Assembly: GCA_003155795.1 (NCBI GenBank) | Contig: PMEM01000021.1 | Coordinates: 19,002-83,001 of the forward strand | Source: Gemmatimonadota bacterium | GTDB taxonomy: Bacteria > Gemmatimonadota > Gemmatimonadetes > Gemmatimonadales > Gemmatimonadaceae | Direction of reading: 5' to 3' | Length of the DNA stretch: 64,000 bases | In this document: positions 1 to 8,171 of the stretch, one piece after another | How the letters are laid out: the number at the start of each line of letters is the position of its first letter | Numbering within the stretch: the stretch's first letter is position 1 | Notes under the pieces: model-generated | Told to the model about the DNA's origin: nothing | The model's input: only the letters and a program-made list of their open reading frames with translations | Databases searched by the model: none | Program-made: the position numbers and the translations under genes

Positions 1-75
1 GGCACCATCGAAGCCCCAGTTGCCCTTCCACATTCCCCGGCGCATCCAGCCGGTTTTGCAATCGAATCCAGACAT
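1..75 (-). CDS. N-terminal fragment of a probable small regulator (PadR-like?), runs off the left edge
   Basis: Reading leftward from an ATG at 75 gives 25 residues rich in Gly, Trp and Arg with no stop before the window edge. A GAGG Shine-Dalgarno core lies 8 bases upstream of the ATG. Gly/Trp-rich N-terminal tails are common ahead of the winged helix in PadR-type regulators, and an AT-rich inverted repeat sits just upstream, so an autoregulated PadR-like repressor is my best guess. The DNA-binding domain itself is outside the window, so the family is inference. Confidence 0.35.
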   Translation of the reverse strand, partial: MSGFDCKTGWMRRGMWKGNWGFDGA

Positions 76-101
76 CAGGGTCGCCTCAAGATTGGATAGT
101 T

Positions 102-152
102 AGATATAACTTCGATATGTCGCTACGACTAAGATATATCTAAGTTATATCG
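102..152. promoter_or_regulatory. AT-rich operator-like inverted repeats
   Basis: GATATAACTT (103-112) is the exact reverse complement of AAGTTATATC (142-151). Between them lies a perfect 10-base palindrome, AGATATATCT (132-141). The block is strikingly AT-rich in a GC-rich window and sits about 27 bases upstream of the start codon at 75. This is the expected arrangement for a self-regulating repressor; GATATATC-type palindromes are typical of PadR-like sites. The rest of 153-371 shows no convincing gene; it is the upstream region of mrp. Confidence 0.5.
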
Positions 153-371
153 TGTCAAGGGTGTTGTAGTCGATCGAACGAATGTTCTAAAAGCACGATT
201 TCTCAGGCTATCGCAACGGTACCGCTCGATCTTTGATTGGTCCCAAAATTGGACGGAATGGATGCTATGACTCGGGCGGAGCGGTAGTTCTGCACGCGTG
301 CGCGGTGGTTCGCTGAGTGCGTCGGCATTTGGCGACGCCGTCGCCGGAGCGTCGGGTTTTACATTTCGAGC

Positions 372-1253
372 ATGACAGATGAAACTCCCCGGGGCCGAGC
401 GCTCCCGGTAATGGACCACGCTCCGACCCCGAAATCAGTTGCGCCACCAACACCTGTGGCCTATCCCAACCTTGGCAAGCTGATCGCCGTATCGAGCGGT
501 AAAGGCGGAGTCGGCAAATCGACAGTAGCGGTAAATCTTGCGGTTGCGCTGGCCAAGTCTGGCGCCCGCGTTGGAATAATGGATGCGGATATCTACGGGC
601 CGAACGTTCCGCGGATGCTCGGCCTGGATGGGCCGCCGCGGCTGGACAATCACGATCGAATGGTACCGCACGAAGCTTTCGGCGTGCGTGTAGTGTCGCT
701 CGGCTTTCTTGTCGCGCCCGATCAACCTGCGATCTGGCGCGGCCCGATCATCATGAAGGTGATCAACCAGTTTCTGCGCGACGTCGCGTGGGGTAAGCTG
801 GATTTTCTGATTGTCGACATGCCGCCGGGTACGGGTGACGCGCAACTCTCGCTCGTGCAGGCGACGCACGTGCACGGTGCGCTCATTGTGACAACACCGC
901 AGGATGTATCGACTGGCGATGCGCTGCGCGGTGCCAAGATGTTCGAGCGCGTTGGCGTTCCGATCCTGGGGATCGTCGAGAACATGTCGTACTTCGAGTG
1001 CCCTCACTGTGGCAAGCCAACCGCGTTGTTCGGGTCGGGCGGCGGCCGCAAACTCGCCGACACTCTCAGTCTTCCATTGCTCGTGGAGATTCCGCTTTAC
1101 CCGCGTGTTCTCGAGGGCGGTGATTCCGGGAGACCGATTGTTGATGCGGAGCCAGAATCGGGAGCGGCGAAGGCACTTACGCAGCTCGCCGGACTTGTAC
1201 TGGAGGCGTTCGCTGGCGAGCCACAGTCGACGGGCACGACAACCAGTGCATAG
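372..1253 (+). CDS. mrp: Mrp/ApbC-type P-loop ATPase, iron-sulfur cluster carrier
   Basis: The 293-residue protein carries the deviant Walker A SSGKGGVGKST at residues 41-51, the DADIYGPNVPRML segment, the switch region DMPPGTGD and the C-terminal CPHCG (CxxC) that binds a bridging Fe-S cluster in the Mrp/NBP35 family. Family members assemble and hand over 4Fe-4S clusters in the cytoplasm. About 35 Pro-rich residues replace the N-terminal MIP18/DUF59 domain found in many bacterial Mrp proteins. The start is the first ATG in frame, with no clear Shine-Dalgarno. ubiE follows 72 bases downstream on the same strand. Confidence 0.9.
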   Translation: MTDETPRGRALPVMDHAPTPKSVAPPTPVAYPNLGKLIAVSSGKGGVGKSTVAVNLAVALAKSGARVGIMDADIYGPNVPRMLGLDGPPRLDNHDRMVPHEAFGVRVVSLGFLVAPDQPAIWRGPIIMKVINQFLRDVAWGKLDFLIVDMPPGTGDAQLSLVQATHVHGALIVTTPQDVSTGDALRGAKMFERVGVPILGIVENMSYFECPHCGKPTALFGSGGGRKLADTLSLPLLVEIPLYPRVLEGGDSGRPIVDAEPESGAAKALTQLAGLVLEAFAGEPQSTGTTTSA

Positions 1254-1325
1254 AACGGTTGTAGAGTGCGCTATTGTAACCGATTGCAAGCACGGTGGCG
1301 GTGAGCGTCCAGTCGGTTCCCGGAT

Positions 1326-2126
1326 ATGACGGCTCTGGACACGGAACGCGCGACTGCCGATGCCGCAGCCACCGGTGCCGCGGTGAAACGTGGCTACGTC
1401 AAGCAGATGTTCTCGGACATTGCGCCGCACTACGATCGTGTCAACCGGATCATCAGCTTCAGGCTGGATCAATGGTGGCGCAGAAAGGCGATTCGCGAAT
1501 TGAATATTGAACGCGATCCAGCAGCGACATATCTGGATCTATGTGCGGGCACCATGGACATATCGTCGCAGATTGGCGCAGGGAAGGGGTTCAAGGGGTC
1601 GGTTGTCGCGGCGGACTTCGCAGAGCCAATGCTACGCGCGGGGCTGGAGAAGGTATCGCCCGATGTTGTGCGCCCGGTTACAGCGGATGCGCTGGATCTT
1701 CCATTTGCCGATGGTTTCGCTGCGGGCGCGATCGTCGTATTCGGCATCAGGAACGTCGTCGATCTCAATGGCGCACTTCGCGAGGTGTACCGTGTGCTGC
1801 GACCGGGGGCTCGCTTCGTGATTCTGGAGTTTGGTGCGACGCAGAATCCGATGGTGGGGTGGATATATCGTCTGTACTTCAACCATCTCTGTCCGCTGAT
1901 CGGCAACGCGGTAGCACGGCATCACAGCGCATACAACTATCTGCCGAAATCAGTCGCGCACTTCCCCACTGAGGCGGATCTTGCGCAGCGTATGCGCGAC
2001 GCCGGATTTGATTCTGTACACTGGAGATCGTACACCTTTGGTGTTGTAGCGATTCATGTGGGAGAAAAGAAGCGGGTTGGCGACCGGGTCAGTGTTGCTG
2101 GACCTGCATCCCCGCATTCCCGATAG
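1326..2126 (+). CDS. ubiE: Demethylmenaquinone/ubiquinone C-methyltransferase
   Basis: A class I SAM-dependent methyltransferase of 266 residues. It has the UbiE signature VKxMFSDIAPHYDRxNxxxSF near residue 25, motif I LDLCAGT, and the late RVLRPGARFVILEFG segment. It methylates the demethylmenaquinone ring in the last step of quinone synthesis; in a menaquinone-using bacterium this is MenG. The C-terminus runs about 15 residues beyond the usual end and overlaps the convergent lipoprotein gene by 38 bases, so the tail is unusual but still open. Confidence 0.93.
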   Translation: MTALDTERATADAAATGAAVKRGYVKQMFSDIAPHYDRVNRIISFRLDQWWRRKAIRELNIERDPAATYLDLCAGTMDISSQIGAGKGFKGSVVAADFAEPMLRAGLEKVSPDVVRPVTADALDLPFADGFAAGAIVVFGIRNVVDLNGALREVYRVLRPGARFVILEFGATQNPMVGWIYRLYFNHLCPLIGNAVARHHSAYNYLPKSVAHFPTEADLAQRMRDAGFDSVHWRSYTFGVVAIHVGEKKRVGDRVSVAGPASPHSR

Positions 2127-3579
2127 CGATTGCGCGCACGACGATTCCCTGTTTCGTGACATAGATACTTGCGACATCAACCGAGTCGATTTTCGCCGAC
2201 AGGGTAACGTCGTTACCCAGCTTCCTGTTCATTCCTTCGGTCAGGAGAGATTTACCTGCGTCGAGCAAGGGTTGAACCGGGATTCTTGCCTTGTCGCGGA
2301 AGAGTGCGCGCAAGGCATCGGACTTCAGCCAGCTGTACGCAGTTATCAGTGCGTTATCAGTGCTGAGGTCGTAATCGAGGTTTGGTACGGAAAGCTCGCC
2401 CCCTTGCCGATCGTAGTGCGGTGTCCCGATGAACACGAGGCTGCCATTCGCATCTCCACTGAAGCTTATCGCGAGAGCGAGTTGACCGTGCGGCAATGGG
2501 GATACAGAAGCATCCCTCACCGTAACCGTTCTTGACGCTTCTGTAATCGACTTTCCTCTCAGGGCGACGGCAATCGATCTGGATGCGGTGGCGTAATCGA
2601 TGGTTCCTTCGAGCACCACGCGGAATCCGCTGGCTGCGGTGTCACGCGCCAGCGGCGGGAGCGGCTTTGCGACGATCTGCGGTTGCGGTCCTGTCACAAT
2701 CCGGGGATGAGCATCCAGGCCGGCATCGACGACGAACGTGCGTGGCGCTGCATCCTGGCTGACGTCACCAATTCGGAGCTGCTCCGGATCAAGCCGCAGC
2801 CAAACACTGTCCGCGAGCTGGATGGGGCGATTCAACAGCGTCCACCATTCCTGAAAGCGGCTGGACAAATCGACATTGTCGATCTTGCGGTCGATCTCGG
2901 GTAGATGTTTCAGAAGGGCCGAGCGTGCTGCGCCGACAACGCGTTCGGTCACGTCGTAGCGAATAATGCTGACGGTGCATTTGTCGCGATCAGTGTTCGT
3001 TGCAGGTGCGAGCGTCGCGATACGCGCGTGTGAATCGAGATGCCAGTCTGGAGATATGGTCAGCGGCGTGACGAGTTCCACGGCAATTCGTGGTCGGTCG
3101 GCAGGCGTGTCGCCACCACACCCGGCTCCGATTGTAGGACCGAATCGAGGCTTGAAGTATCCGCGCGCGGCATAAGTGAGTGTCGCTCGCAGGTGAACCT
3201 GGTTGTCGCGTACGAACGACGTGAATGGTCCGCGGTTCGCCTCGTACGCGTAATGTCGATTCTCATCGTTGCCAACCATCTTCACGCTGTCGAGCGAACC
3301 GAACTGCTTCGGAACCGATTTTTCCACAAGCTCAAGAATTGGCGTGTAGTCGTACGTCAGTGGGACGTTGAACCGGGACAGCGCAAGCGGCGGTGGCGTC
3401 GGTAGAGAATCGAGGTGCTGCACCTCCGATGTCGCAGGGAGTTCCCGACGGCAAGCCTGTGTGAGGGAAAGTGTCGCGCCCAGAAGCAACGTGACTCCCA
3501 GCCGAAGGAGCGAGCGGGAGGGTAGGGCCGCACCAGACAGGTGCTCTCGCTGCCGTTTCGGATACTGCCTCAGCTGCAC
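2089..3579 (-). CDS. DUF4403-like envelope lipoprotein
   Basis: About 496 residues. The N-terminus has a hydrophobic segment (RLGVTLLLGATLSLTQAC) whose Cys probably marks a lipoprotein cleavage site, followed by a Pro-rich stretch. The body is beta-rich with paired repeats of the form VPLTYDYTPILELVEKSVPKQF, which recall DUF4403 proteins built from two lipid-binding-like domains; function unknown. The open frame extends to 3705, but the extension is made of Arg/Ser-Val repeats from a DNA repeat and has no signal character. I therefore take the GTG at 3579, although its Shine-Dalgarno is poor. The 3' end overlaps ubiE convergently. Confidence 0.72.
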   Translation of the reverse strand: MQLRQYPKRQREHLSGAALPSRSLLRLGVTLLLGATLSLTQACRRELPATSEVQHLDSLPTPPPLALSRFNVPLTYDYTPILELVEKSVPKQFGSLDSVKMVGNDENRHYAYEANRGPFTSFVRDNQVHLRATLTYAARGYFKPRFGPTIGAGCGGDTPADRPRIAVELVTPLTISPDWHLDSHARIATLAPATNTDRDKCTVSIIRYDVTERVVGAARSALLKHLPEIDRKIDNVDLSSRFQEWWTLLNRPIQLADSVWLRLDPEQLRIGDVSQDAAPRTFVVDAGLDAHPRIVTGPQPQIVAKPLPPLARDTAASGFRVVLEGTIDYATASRSIAVALRGKSITEASRTVTVRDASVSPLPHGQLALAISFSGDANGSLVFIGTPHYDRQGGELSVPNLDYDLSTDNALITAYSWLKSDALRALFRDKARIPVQPLLDAGKSLLTEGMNRKLGNDVTLSAKIDSVDVASIYVTKQGIVVRAIAIGNAGMQVQQH

Positions 3580-3628
3580 GCGATCAAAGCTGCAGATGGG
3601 CACGATGGATGCACTTGGGCGTTGCACA

Positions 3629-3656
3629 GACCTCACGGACCTCACGGACCTCAACG
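3629..3656. repeat. Three tandem copies of a GACCTCACG-type 9-mer
   Basis: GACCTCACG occurs at 3629-3637 and 3638-3646, followed by a third copy with one inserted A. The array sits between the divergent starts of the DUF4403-like gene and the small hydrophilic protein, immediately upstream of the Shine-Dalgarno of the latter. It may be a small microsatellite or a multi-copy binding site. Confidence 0.7.
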
Positions 3657-3665
3657 GAGACGCAC

Positions 3666-3872
3666 ATGACTGACAGTAAGCATAGCAAAACTCGCACCGG
3701 GGCACATCAGGAAAGCGCTGCCGAGAAGCGCGCTGACAAATTCGGTGAACGCACAGTCGGGCGCGGCATGGATTCGCCCGATTCTACCGAAGCGGTACTG
3801 GATGCAAAGACTGGCGAGCCAGATCCTCGTGCGACGCAAAAGCCACGCGGTGGCGACAGCCACAAGAAGTAG
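3666..3872 (+). CDS. Small hydrophilic protein, 68 residues, unknown function
   Basis: Starts at the ATG at 3666 behind a good GGAGA Shine-Dalgarno five to six bases upstream. An in-frame ATG at 3609 lies before the repeat array and has no such site. The product is almost entirely polar (Lys, Arg, Asp, Glu, Ser, Thr), with no hydrophobic core and a SHKK end. This composition suggests an intrinsically disordered stress-type protein; no family is recognised. The strong Shine-Dalgarno and the clean stop before the convergent UvrC-like gene support it being real. Confidence 0.6.
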   Translation: MTDSKHSKTRTGAHQESAAEKRADKFGERTVGRGMDSPDSTEAVLDAKTGEPDPRATQKPRGGDSHKK

Positions 3873-3905
3873 GATCCAGGGACCTGGCGTGGGTGCTTCC
3901 GGTCA

Positions 3906-5006
3906 TCAGGCCACGCGAGTTGCGCGTTTCATTTCTTCCGGGAATTTGCGAAACCAGCTGGAAAGCAACAGCAGCTCGTCGATCTCATGGGTCGGAACCG
4001 ACCAGCTTGGAGCTGGTTTCTCATCGAAGATATCAGCCACAAGCCGACGCATCGCTGCCCGATCGCGCCGGCTTGTGGGAGTATCCAGTTCCGCACGCAC
4101 TACTCCGCGTCGAATTACATAGGTACGATGACGTCCGTCGCAGCCAGAGACGTTATACACAAACGAGAGTGATTCTACCGCAAAGCGGAGGCGGTCGAAC
4201 TGTTCCCGAAGCGTCTCAAGGCGTGACAGCTTATCGCGGAAGATAGCCGCACGCTCAAATTGCATCGCGCGACTGGCTGCTTCCATCTGTTGCCGCAGAG
4301 TGTCGGCTGGCCCGGCATTCGATCCGTCGAGAAAGGCTCGCGCCAGTGCCAGCTGCCTGTCGTATTCAGCGAACGTGCAGCCGCCGACGCACGGTCCCAG
4401 ACACTTCCCGATTTCGTAGCGGATGCAACCAGGCGTACGTCCAATCTGAAACAGCTCGTGCTGATCCGAGAAAAAGATCGGCATATCACTGCGGCAATCG
4501 CGTAAACCAAGTACGTCGTTCAGTTCGCGAACCGCTTCAGAAACGCGCTGAGCTCCGACGAAGGGCCCGTAGTAAACTGCAGCATCGTCGGGGCTGGCGC
4601 CGCGCACGACATTGAGGCGCGGCGCCGCGCCGCGCGAGATCCTGATGAACGAGTAGTGACGCGTATCGCGTTTCATTGCGACGTTGAAGCGAGGGCGGTA
4701 TTTCTTGATCAGCCGCAGTTCGCATAGTAGCGCGGCGAATTCACTGGGCTCATAATCCCACTCCACTTTGACGGCCTCGCGAAGGATCCGGGCACCCTTG
4801 TCTTCGGGATAGGACGCACGAAAGTAACTCAGCAAACGAGAGCGGATCTGCTTTGACTTGCCTACGTACACAATCTCGCCGTTGTCGGCAATCATGCGGT
4901 ACACGCCGGGCACGTTGCGAGCAGTTTCCCGAACCACGGCTCGCATGGTGGCGAGTTGCTCCTCGCTCGTGGGATCCTTGAAGGTGTATGCGCGGGACTT
5001 TGACAC
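3906..5006 (-). CDS. UvrC-like GIY-YIG nuclease lacking the C-terminal endonuclease half
   Basis: 366 residues. Residues about 25-105 form a GIY-YIG domain (PGVYRM, EIVYVGKSKQIRSRL), followed by the UvrC-type Cys cluster region around YEIGKCLGPC and a UVR-like helix pair (LRQQMEAASRAMQFERAAIFRDKL). UvrC proper is about 600 residues with an RNase H-like 5' nuclease and HhH motifs; these are absent here, as in Cho-type proteins, which make only the 3' incision. The gene ends in its own conserved-looking tail, so it is not an obvious truncation. GTG start. It follows mutM by 12 bases, so both repair genes are probably co-transcribed. Confidence 0.82.
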   Translation of the reverse strand: MSKSRAYTFKDPTSEEQLATMRAVVRETARNVPGVYRMIADNGEIVYVGKSKQIRSRLLSYFRASYPEDKGARILREAVKVEWDYEPSEFAALLCELRLIKKYRPRFNVAMKRDTRHYSFIRISRGAAPRLNVVRGASPDDAAVYYGPFVGAQRVSEAVRELNDVLGLRDCRSDMPIFFSDQHELFQIGRTPGCIRYEIGKCLGPCVGGCTFAEYDRQLALARAFLDGSNAGPADTLRQQMEAASRAMQFERAAIFRDKLSRLETLREQFDRLRFAVESLSFVYNVSGCDGRHRTYVIRRGVVRAELDTPTSRRDRAAMRRLVADIFDEKPAPSWSVPTHEIDELLLLSSWFRKFPEEMKRATRVA

Positions 5007-5018
5007 TGGATGAACTAG

Positions 5019-5849
5019 TCAGCTCTGACAGTGGGAGCAGAACACCGTCTGACGTCCATCGATCGCGTGGGTCTCGATCAATTTTGCACCGCATCGATAA
5101 CATTCTTCATCAGCGCGTCCGTAGGCACACAGGAACTCGCTGAACGCTCCGGCTTCACCCGTAGCATTGCGGTAATCGCGGATGCTGGAGCCGCCCGATG
5201 CGATTGCTTCGTCAAGCACTGCGACGATCGCGTCGCGCAGATCAGAGGCTTCGCCGGGCGTGATCCTGTCTGCAGCACGCGACGGATCTATTCCGGCACG
5301 CCAGAGCGCTTCGTTTGCGTAGATGTTGCCGACTCCCACGACCTTGTACTGATCCATGATGACCTTCTTGACGGGCTGGCGAGACGCCCCAAGAATAGCC
5401 GAAAGCCGCGCGCCAGTAAATCCCTCTTCGAGGGGTTCGTCGCCCAGTTCACCGAAGTACTCTCCGAGGCGCTCGGGATTCATCAGCGAAACGGTTCCGA
5501 GGCGCCGCACGTCGCGATAGGCGAGAACGTACCCTGAATCGAGCCCAAGGAGCACCGCAGTGTAATGACGGTCGTAGTCCGTCAGCTCACTGCCGCGGGT
5601 TGCGAGGAGCGCGCCGGTAAAGCGCGGCTGCACAACAAGCGAATCGGAGTTGTCGAGCGTCACGACGATATGCTTGGCGCGTCGTCGCGATTCGAGAATC
5701 GTTGTTCCCCGGACGCGCTTTGCGAATGTCCTTGCGGTAACTTCGCGCAACACATCCGGTCGTGGAACTCCCACAGCCTCAATCGTACGACCAGCGACGG
5801 CCGCATGCACACCGCGCGCGATCGTCTCTACTTCCGGCAACTCAGGCAT
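5019..5849 (-). CDS. mutM: Formamidopyrimidine-DNA glycosylase (Fpg/MutM)
   Basis: 276 residues from the start MPELPEVETIARG, whose Pro2 is the Schiff-base nucleophile after Met removal, with catalytic Glu3 following. The central VGNIYANEALWRAGIDPSR is the helix-two-turns-helix region. The C-terminus is a C4 zinc finger (CYRCG...CSHC). The enzyme excises 8-oxoguanine and formamidopyrimidines. The open frame continues 18 codons upstream, but MPELPE is the conserved start. The ATG lies inside the last codons of purD (8-base overlap), indicating translational coupling. Confidence 0.96.
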   Translation of the reverse strand: MPELPEVETIARGVHAAVAGRTIEAVGVPRPDVLREVTARTFAKRVRGTTILESRRRAKHIVVTLDNSDSLVVQPRFTGALLATRGSELTDYDRHYTAVLLGLDSGYVLAYRDVRRLGTVSLMNPERLGEYFGELGDEPLEEGFTGARLSAILGASRQPVKKVIMDQYKVVGVGNIYANEALWRAGIDPSRAADRITPGEASDLRDAIVAVLDEAIASGGSSIRDYRNATGEAGAFSEFLCAYGRADEECYRCGAKLIETHAIDGRQTVFCSHCQS

Positions 5850-7173
5850 GGCGGTTGCCGTCGTGTGGCGCCTCGATCTCCCGGAAAAGTTCGCGCCATC
5901 CAATGTCGTGCCTCATCTGCTTTCCGGCAAAGCTGATGCGCCCCGCGTAGTGGCGGCTCATCGTCGCAGCTGCGTGCAGCGTCGGCGCCACCGCGCTTAC
6001 CGATAGTACTCGACCACCACTCGTCACAACTGCCGGTATGGGCGTAGTGGGCTTCGCTGAGTCGTCTGCGAGGCGAGTACCAGCGTGAAAGACGTACACT
6101 CCTTCCTGTGGCTCAGGGAAGGTTATGGGATCGCCTTTTCGAACGGCCGCGGGGTAGCCAGCCGCGGCAAGCACCGTTGTCACGCAGGAATCGGGAAGCC
6201 AATCAAACTCTGGAGTGCCCACAAGTGTTTCACCGCGCGCAACCGTGAGCATCGGTTGCAGCAGTGAGCTCGCCATGAGTGGAAGTAGGGCCTGCGTTTC
6301 CGGGTCACCAAATCGGCAGTTGAATTCGACGACCATCGGGCCGCCCGCGGTGAGCATCAAGCCGGCATAGAGGAGCCCGGTGAACGGGTGGCCTTCCTCA
6401 CGCAACGCAGCCAGAATGCGATCGATGATCCGAACCTTGACGAATTCGCGGAACGCCGGGGTGTCGAGCGACACCGGTGCGTATGCGCCCATTCCGCCTG
6501 TGTTCGGCCCGATATCTCCGTCCTCAAGGCGTTTGTGATCCTGAGCTGCGATCATCAACCGGGAGTGCTGGCCGTCACATATCGCGAAGATCGAGACTTC
6601 CTCGCCCTCCATGAATTCCTCGACGAGAACCTCGCTGCCAGCGGCGCCGAAAATTCCACCGTCGAGCATCTCCGTAATTGCGCGCTCCGCCTCGGCCATG
6701 GTTGATGCGATGACCACGCCTTTCCCAGCAGCCAGTCCGGACGCCTTGATTACCACGGGCGCGCCGAGAGCGTGAGCGGCGCCGAGAGCGGTATCAACCG
6801 AAGTATGATGGCTCGCGTGCGCGGTTGGTACTCCAGCGTGGGCCATCAACTCCTTCGCGAAACGTTTTGATGTTTCGATACGCGCCGCCCCGCGGGTCGG
6901 CCCGAAAATGGCAAGATGGTTAGTTCTGAAGAGATCGACGATGCCTGCATCGAGCGGAGCTTCGGGTCCAATAACGGTGAGATCAACCGCTTCTTCACGC
7001 GCCAGGGCCAGGATCCCGCGCAAGTCATCTGCCTGGATCGGAACGCAGCGCGCGAGGGTCCCGATTCCCGGGTTTCCGGGGGCTGCAAGTACGTCCAGAG
7101 TTGGGTCGTCCTGCAGCAGTTTCCACGCGATTGCGTGCTCTCTACCGCCGCTGCCGACGATCAGGACCTTCAC
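5842..7173 (-). CDS. purD: Phosphoribosylamine-glycine ligase (GARS)
   Basis: 443 residues. The N-terminus MKVLIVGSGGREHAIAWKL is the classic GARS N-domain. The ATP-grasp part contains VIKASGLAAGKGV, LVEEFMEGEEVS, and the metal-binding segment VVEFNCRFGDPETQ. It makes glycinamide ribonucleotide in purine synthesis. The C-terminal domain is slightly longer than usual. GTG start; it shares GTGA with the stop of the upstream M48 gene and overlaps mutM downstream, so it is embedded in a coupled operon. Confidence 0.96.
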   Translation of the reverse strand: MKVLIVGSGGREHAIAWKLLQDDPTLDVLAAPGNPGIGTLARCVPIQADDLRGILALAREEAVDLTVIGPEAPLDAGIVDLFRTNHLAIFGPTRGAARIETSKRFAKELMAHAGVPTAHASHHTSVDTALGAAHALGAPVVIKASGLAAGKGVVIASTMAEAERAITEMLDGGIFGAAGSEVLVEEFMEGEEVSIFAICDGQHSRLMIAAQDHKRLEDGDIGPNTGGMGAYAPVSLDTPAFREFVKVRIIDRILAALREEGHPFTGLLYAGLMLTAGGPMVVEFNCRFGDPETQALLPLMASSLLQPMLTVARGETLVGTPEFDWLPDSCVTTVLAAAGYPAAVRKGDPITFPEPQEGVYVFHAGTRLADDSAKPTTPIPAVVTSGGRVLSVSAVAPTLHAAATMSRHYAGRISFAGKQMRHDIGWRELFREIEAPHDGNRHA

Positions 7174-8171
7174 TCCGATCCGCCGCGGAACGCGCTATTC
7201 ATGGTGTCCGTCGCGCGACGAGCAGCATCGCTCATCTGATTCATCATCGACTTGACCTTGTCGCCGTAATAGTCAGCTGCGTCGGCGTAGTCATCGGTCA
7301 GCGGACGTTCGGCATCCGGTCCGCGGCGCGGATATTCGCCGCTTCGGATGGTGTCGTATCCCCCAGACTGGATCCAGCGCTGCAGCTCCGCAGCGCGGAC
7401 AGTGTTGAATGGGTGCGTACGGCCGGCGACGTTGAGCAACTTGAACAGCAGGTCGATCGCGCCGGTATCGCCCTCATACTGCTGTGCCTGTACGAGAAAC
7501 TCATCCAGGCTTGTTTCATCTGCGTCGCTGTTGCCGCCTGCGAAGAGCAGGAACATTCGCATGGCTTCCAATGGTTGTTGCGATGCGAGCAGGCCGGCAC
7601 GATCAGCCGAGAACTCGGCCTTGCGATACCATTCGAGCAATGCAAGTTGAATCGGGAGCGCGATCAGGCCGAGCCCGGGAATCGCATTGAACCCGAATGA
7701 AAGAAACAGTAGCGCGAGTGTTGAGTAAGTCGAGTGGCCACTCATGACGTGCCCTACTTCGTGACCCAACAACACGCGCTGTTGCGGTTCAGCGAGCATT
7801 CCGAGCGCGCCGGTATGAACTACGATGAACGGCTTCTCGAAGCCCACCGCCATCGCGTTCACGAACGGAGTCTGCGTAACGAACAGATCAGGCCGTTCAG
7901 GCCAGTCGAGTGTTTCGAGTACTTCGGAATACAGCGCATGGAGTTTTGGCCGCTGGCGTTCGTTGACGCGTACGGAGTCGGCAGTGAAGAGTTGCCGTAC
8001 GCCGCGTTCGCCGAGGAAGCTCATGACCTTTCGCACGAGTTCATCCAGGCCTGGAATCGCTCGGAGAGTCTGGAGTGCCGCGCGATCAGCCGGATGTTCC
8101 CAGGCGACGGGAGCTATCTGGGTGAGAGTGCGGCGCTGGAACGGAGTGACTGCAGGGAGGGAGCCGGTCAT
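7170..8171 (-). CDS. M48-family zinc metalloprotease
   Basis: 333 residues from the ATG at 8171, which overlaps the metB stop as ATGA. The zinc site HEVGH followed by VMSGHS lies near residue 150. A hydrophobic hairpin of two membrane segments (LALLFLSFGFNAIPGLGLIALPIQLALL) comes next, then the EFSADRAGL motif that supplies the third zinc ligand. This order matches HtpX/Ste24-like M48 peptidases anchored in the inner membrane and involved in protein quality control. The C-terminal 60 residues are Asp/Arg-rich with no match I know. Confidence 0.88.
   Translation of the reverse strand: MTGSLPAVTPFQRRTLTQIAPVAWEHPADRAALQTLRAIPGLDELVRKVMSFLGERGVRQLFTADSVRVNERQRPKLHALYSEVLETLDWPERPDLFVTQTPFVNAMAVGFEKPFIVVHTGALGMLAEPQQRVLLGHEVGHVMSGHSTYSTLALLFLSFGFNAIPGLGLIALPIQLALLEWYRKAEFSADRAGLLASQQPLEAMRMFLLFAGGNSDADETSLDEFLVQAQQYEGDTGAIDLLFKLLNVAGRTHPFNTVRAAELQRWIQSGGYDTIRSGEYPRRGPDAERPLTDDYADAADYYGDKVKSMMNQMSDAARRATDTMNSAFRGGSE

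Noticed and set aside
435-1472. 345-codon open frame antisense to mrp and ubiE
   Set aside because: Arg/His-rich shadow of two well-supported genes with no signature or Shine-Dalgarno.
3580-3705. N-terminal extension of the DUF4403-like gene
   Set aside because: Encodes a Ser-Val-Arg repeat from the 9-base DNA repeat and would bury the signal peptide.
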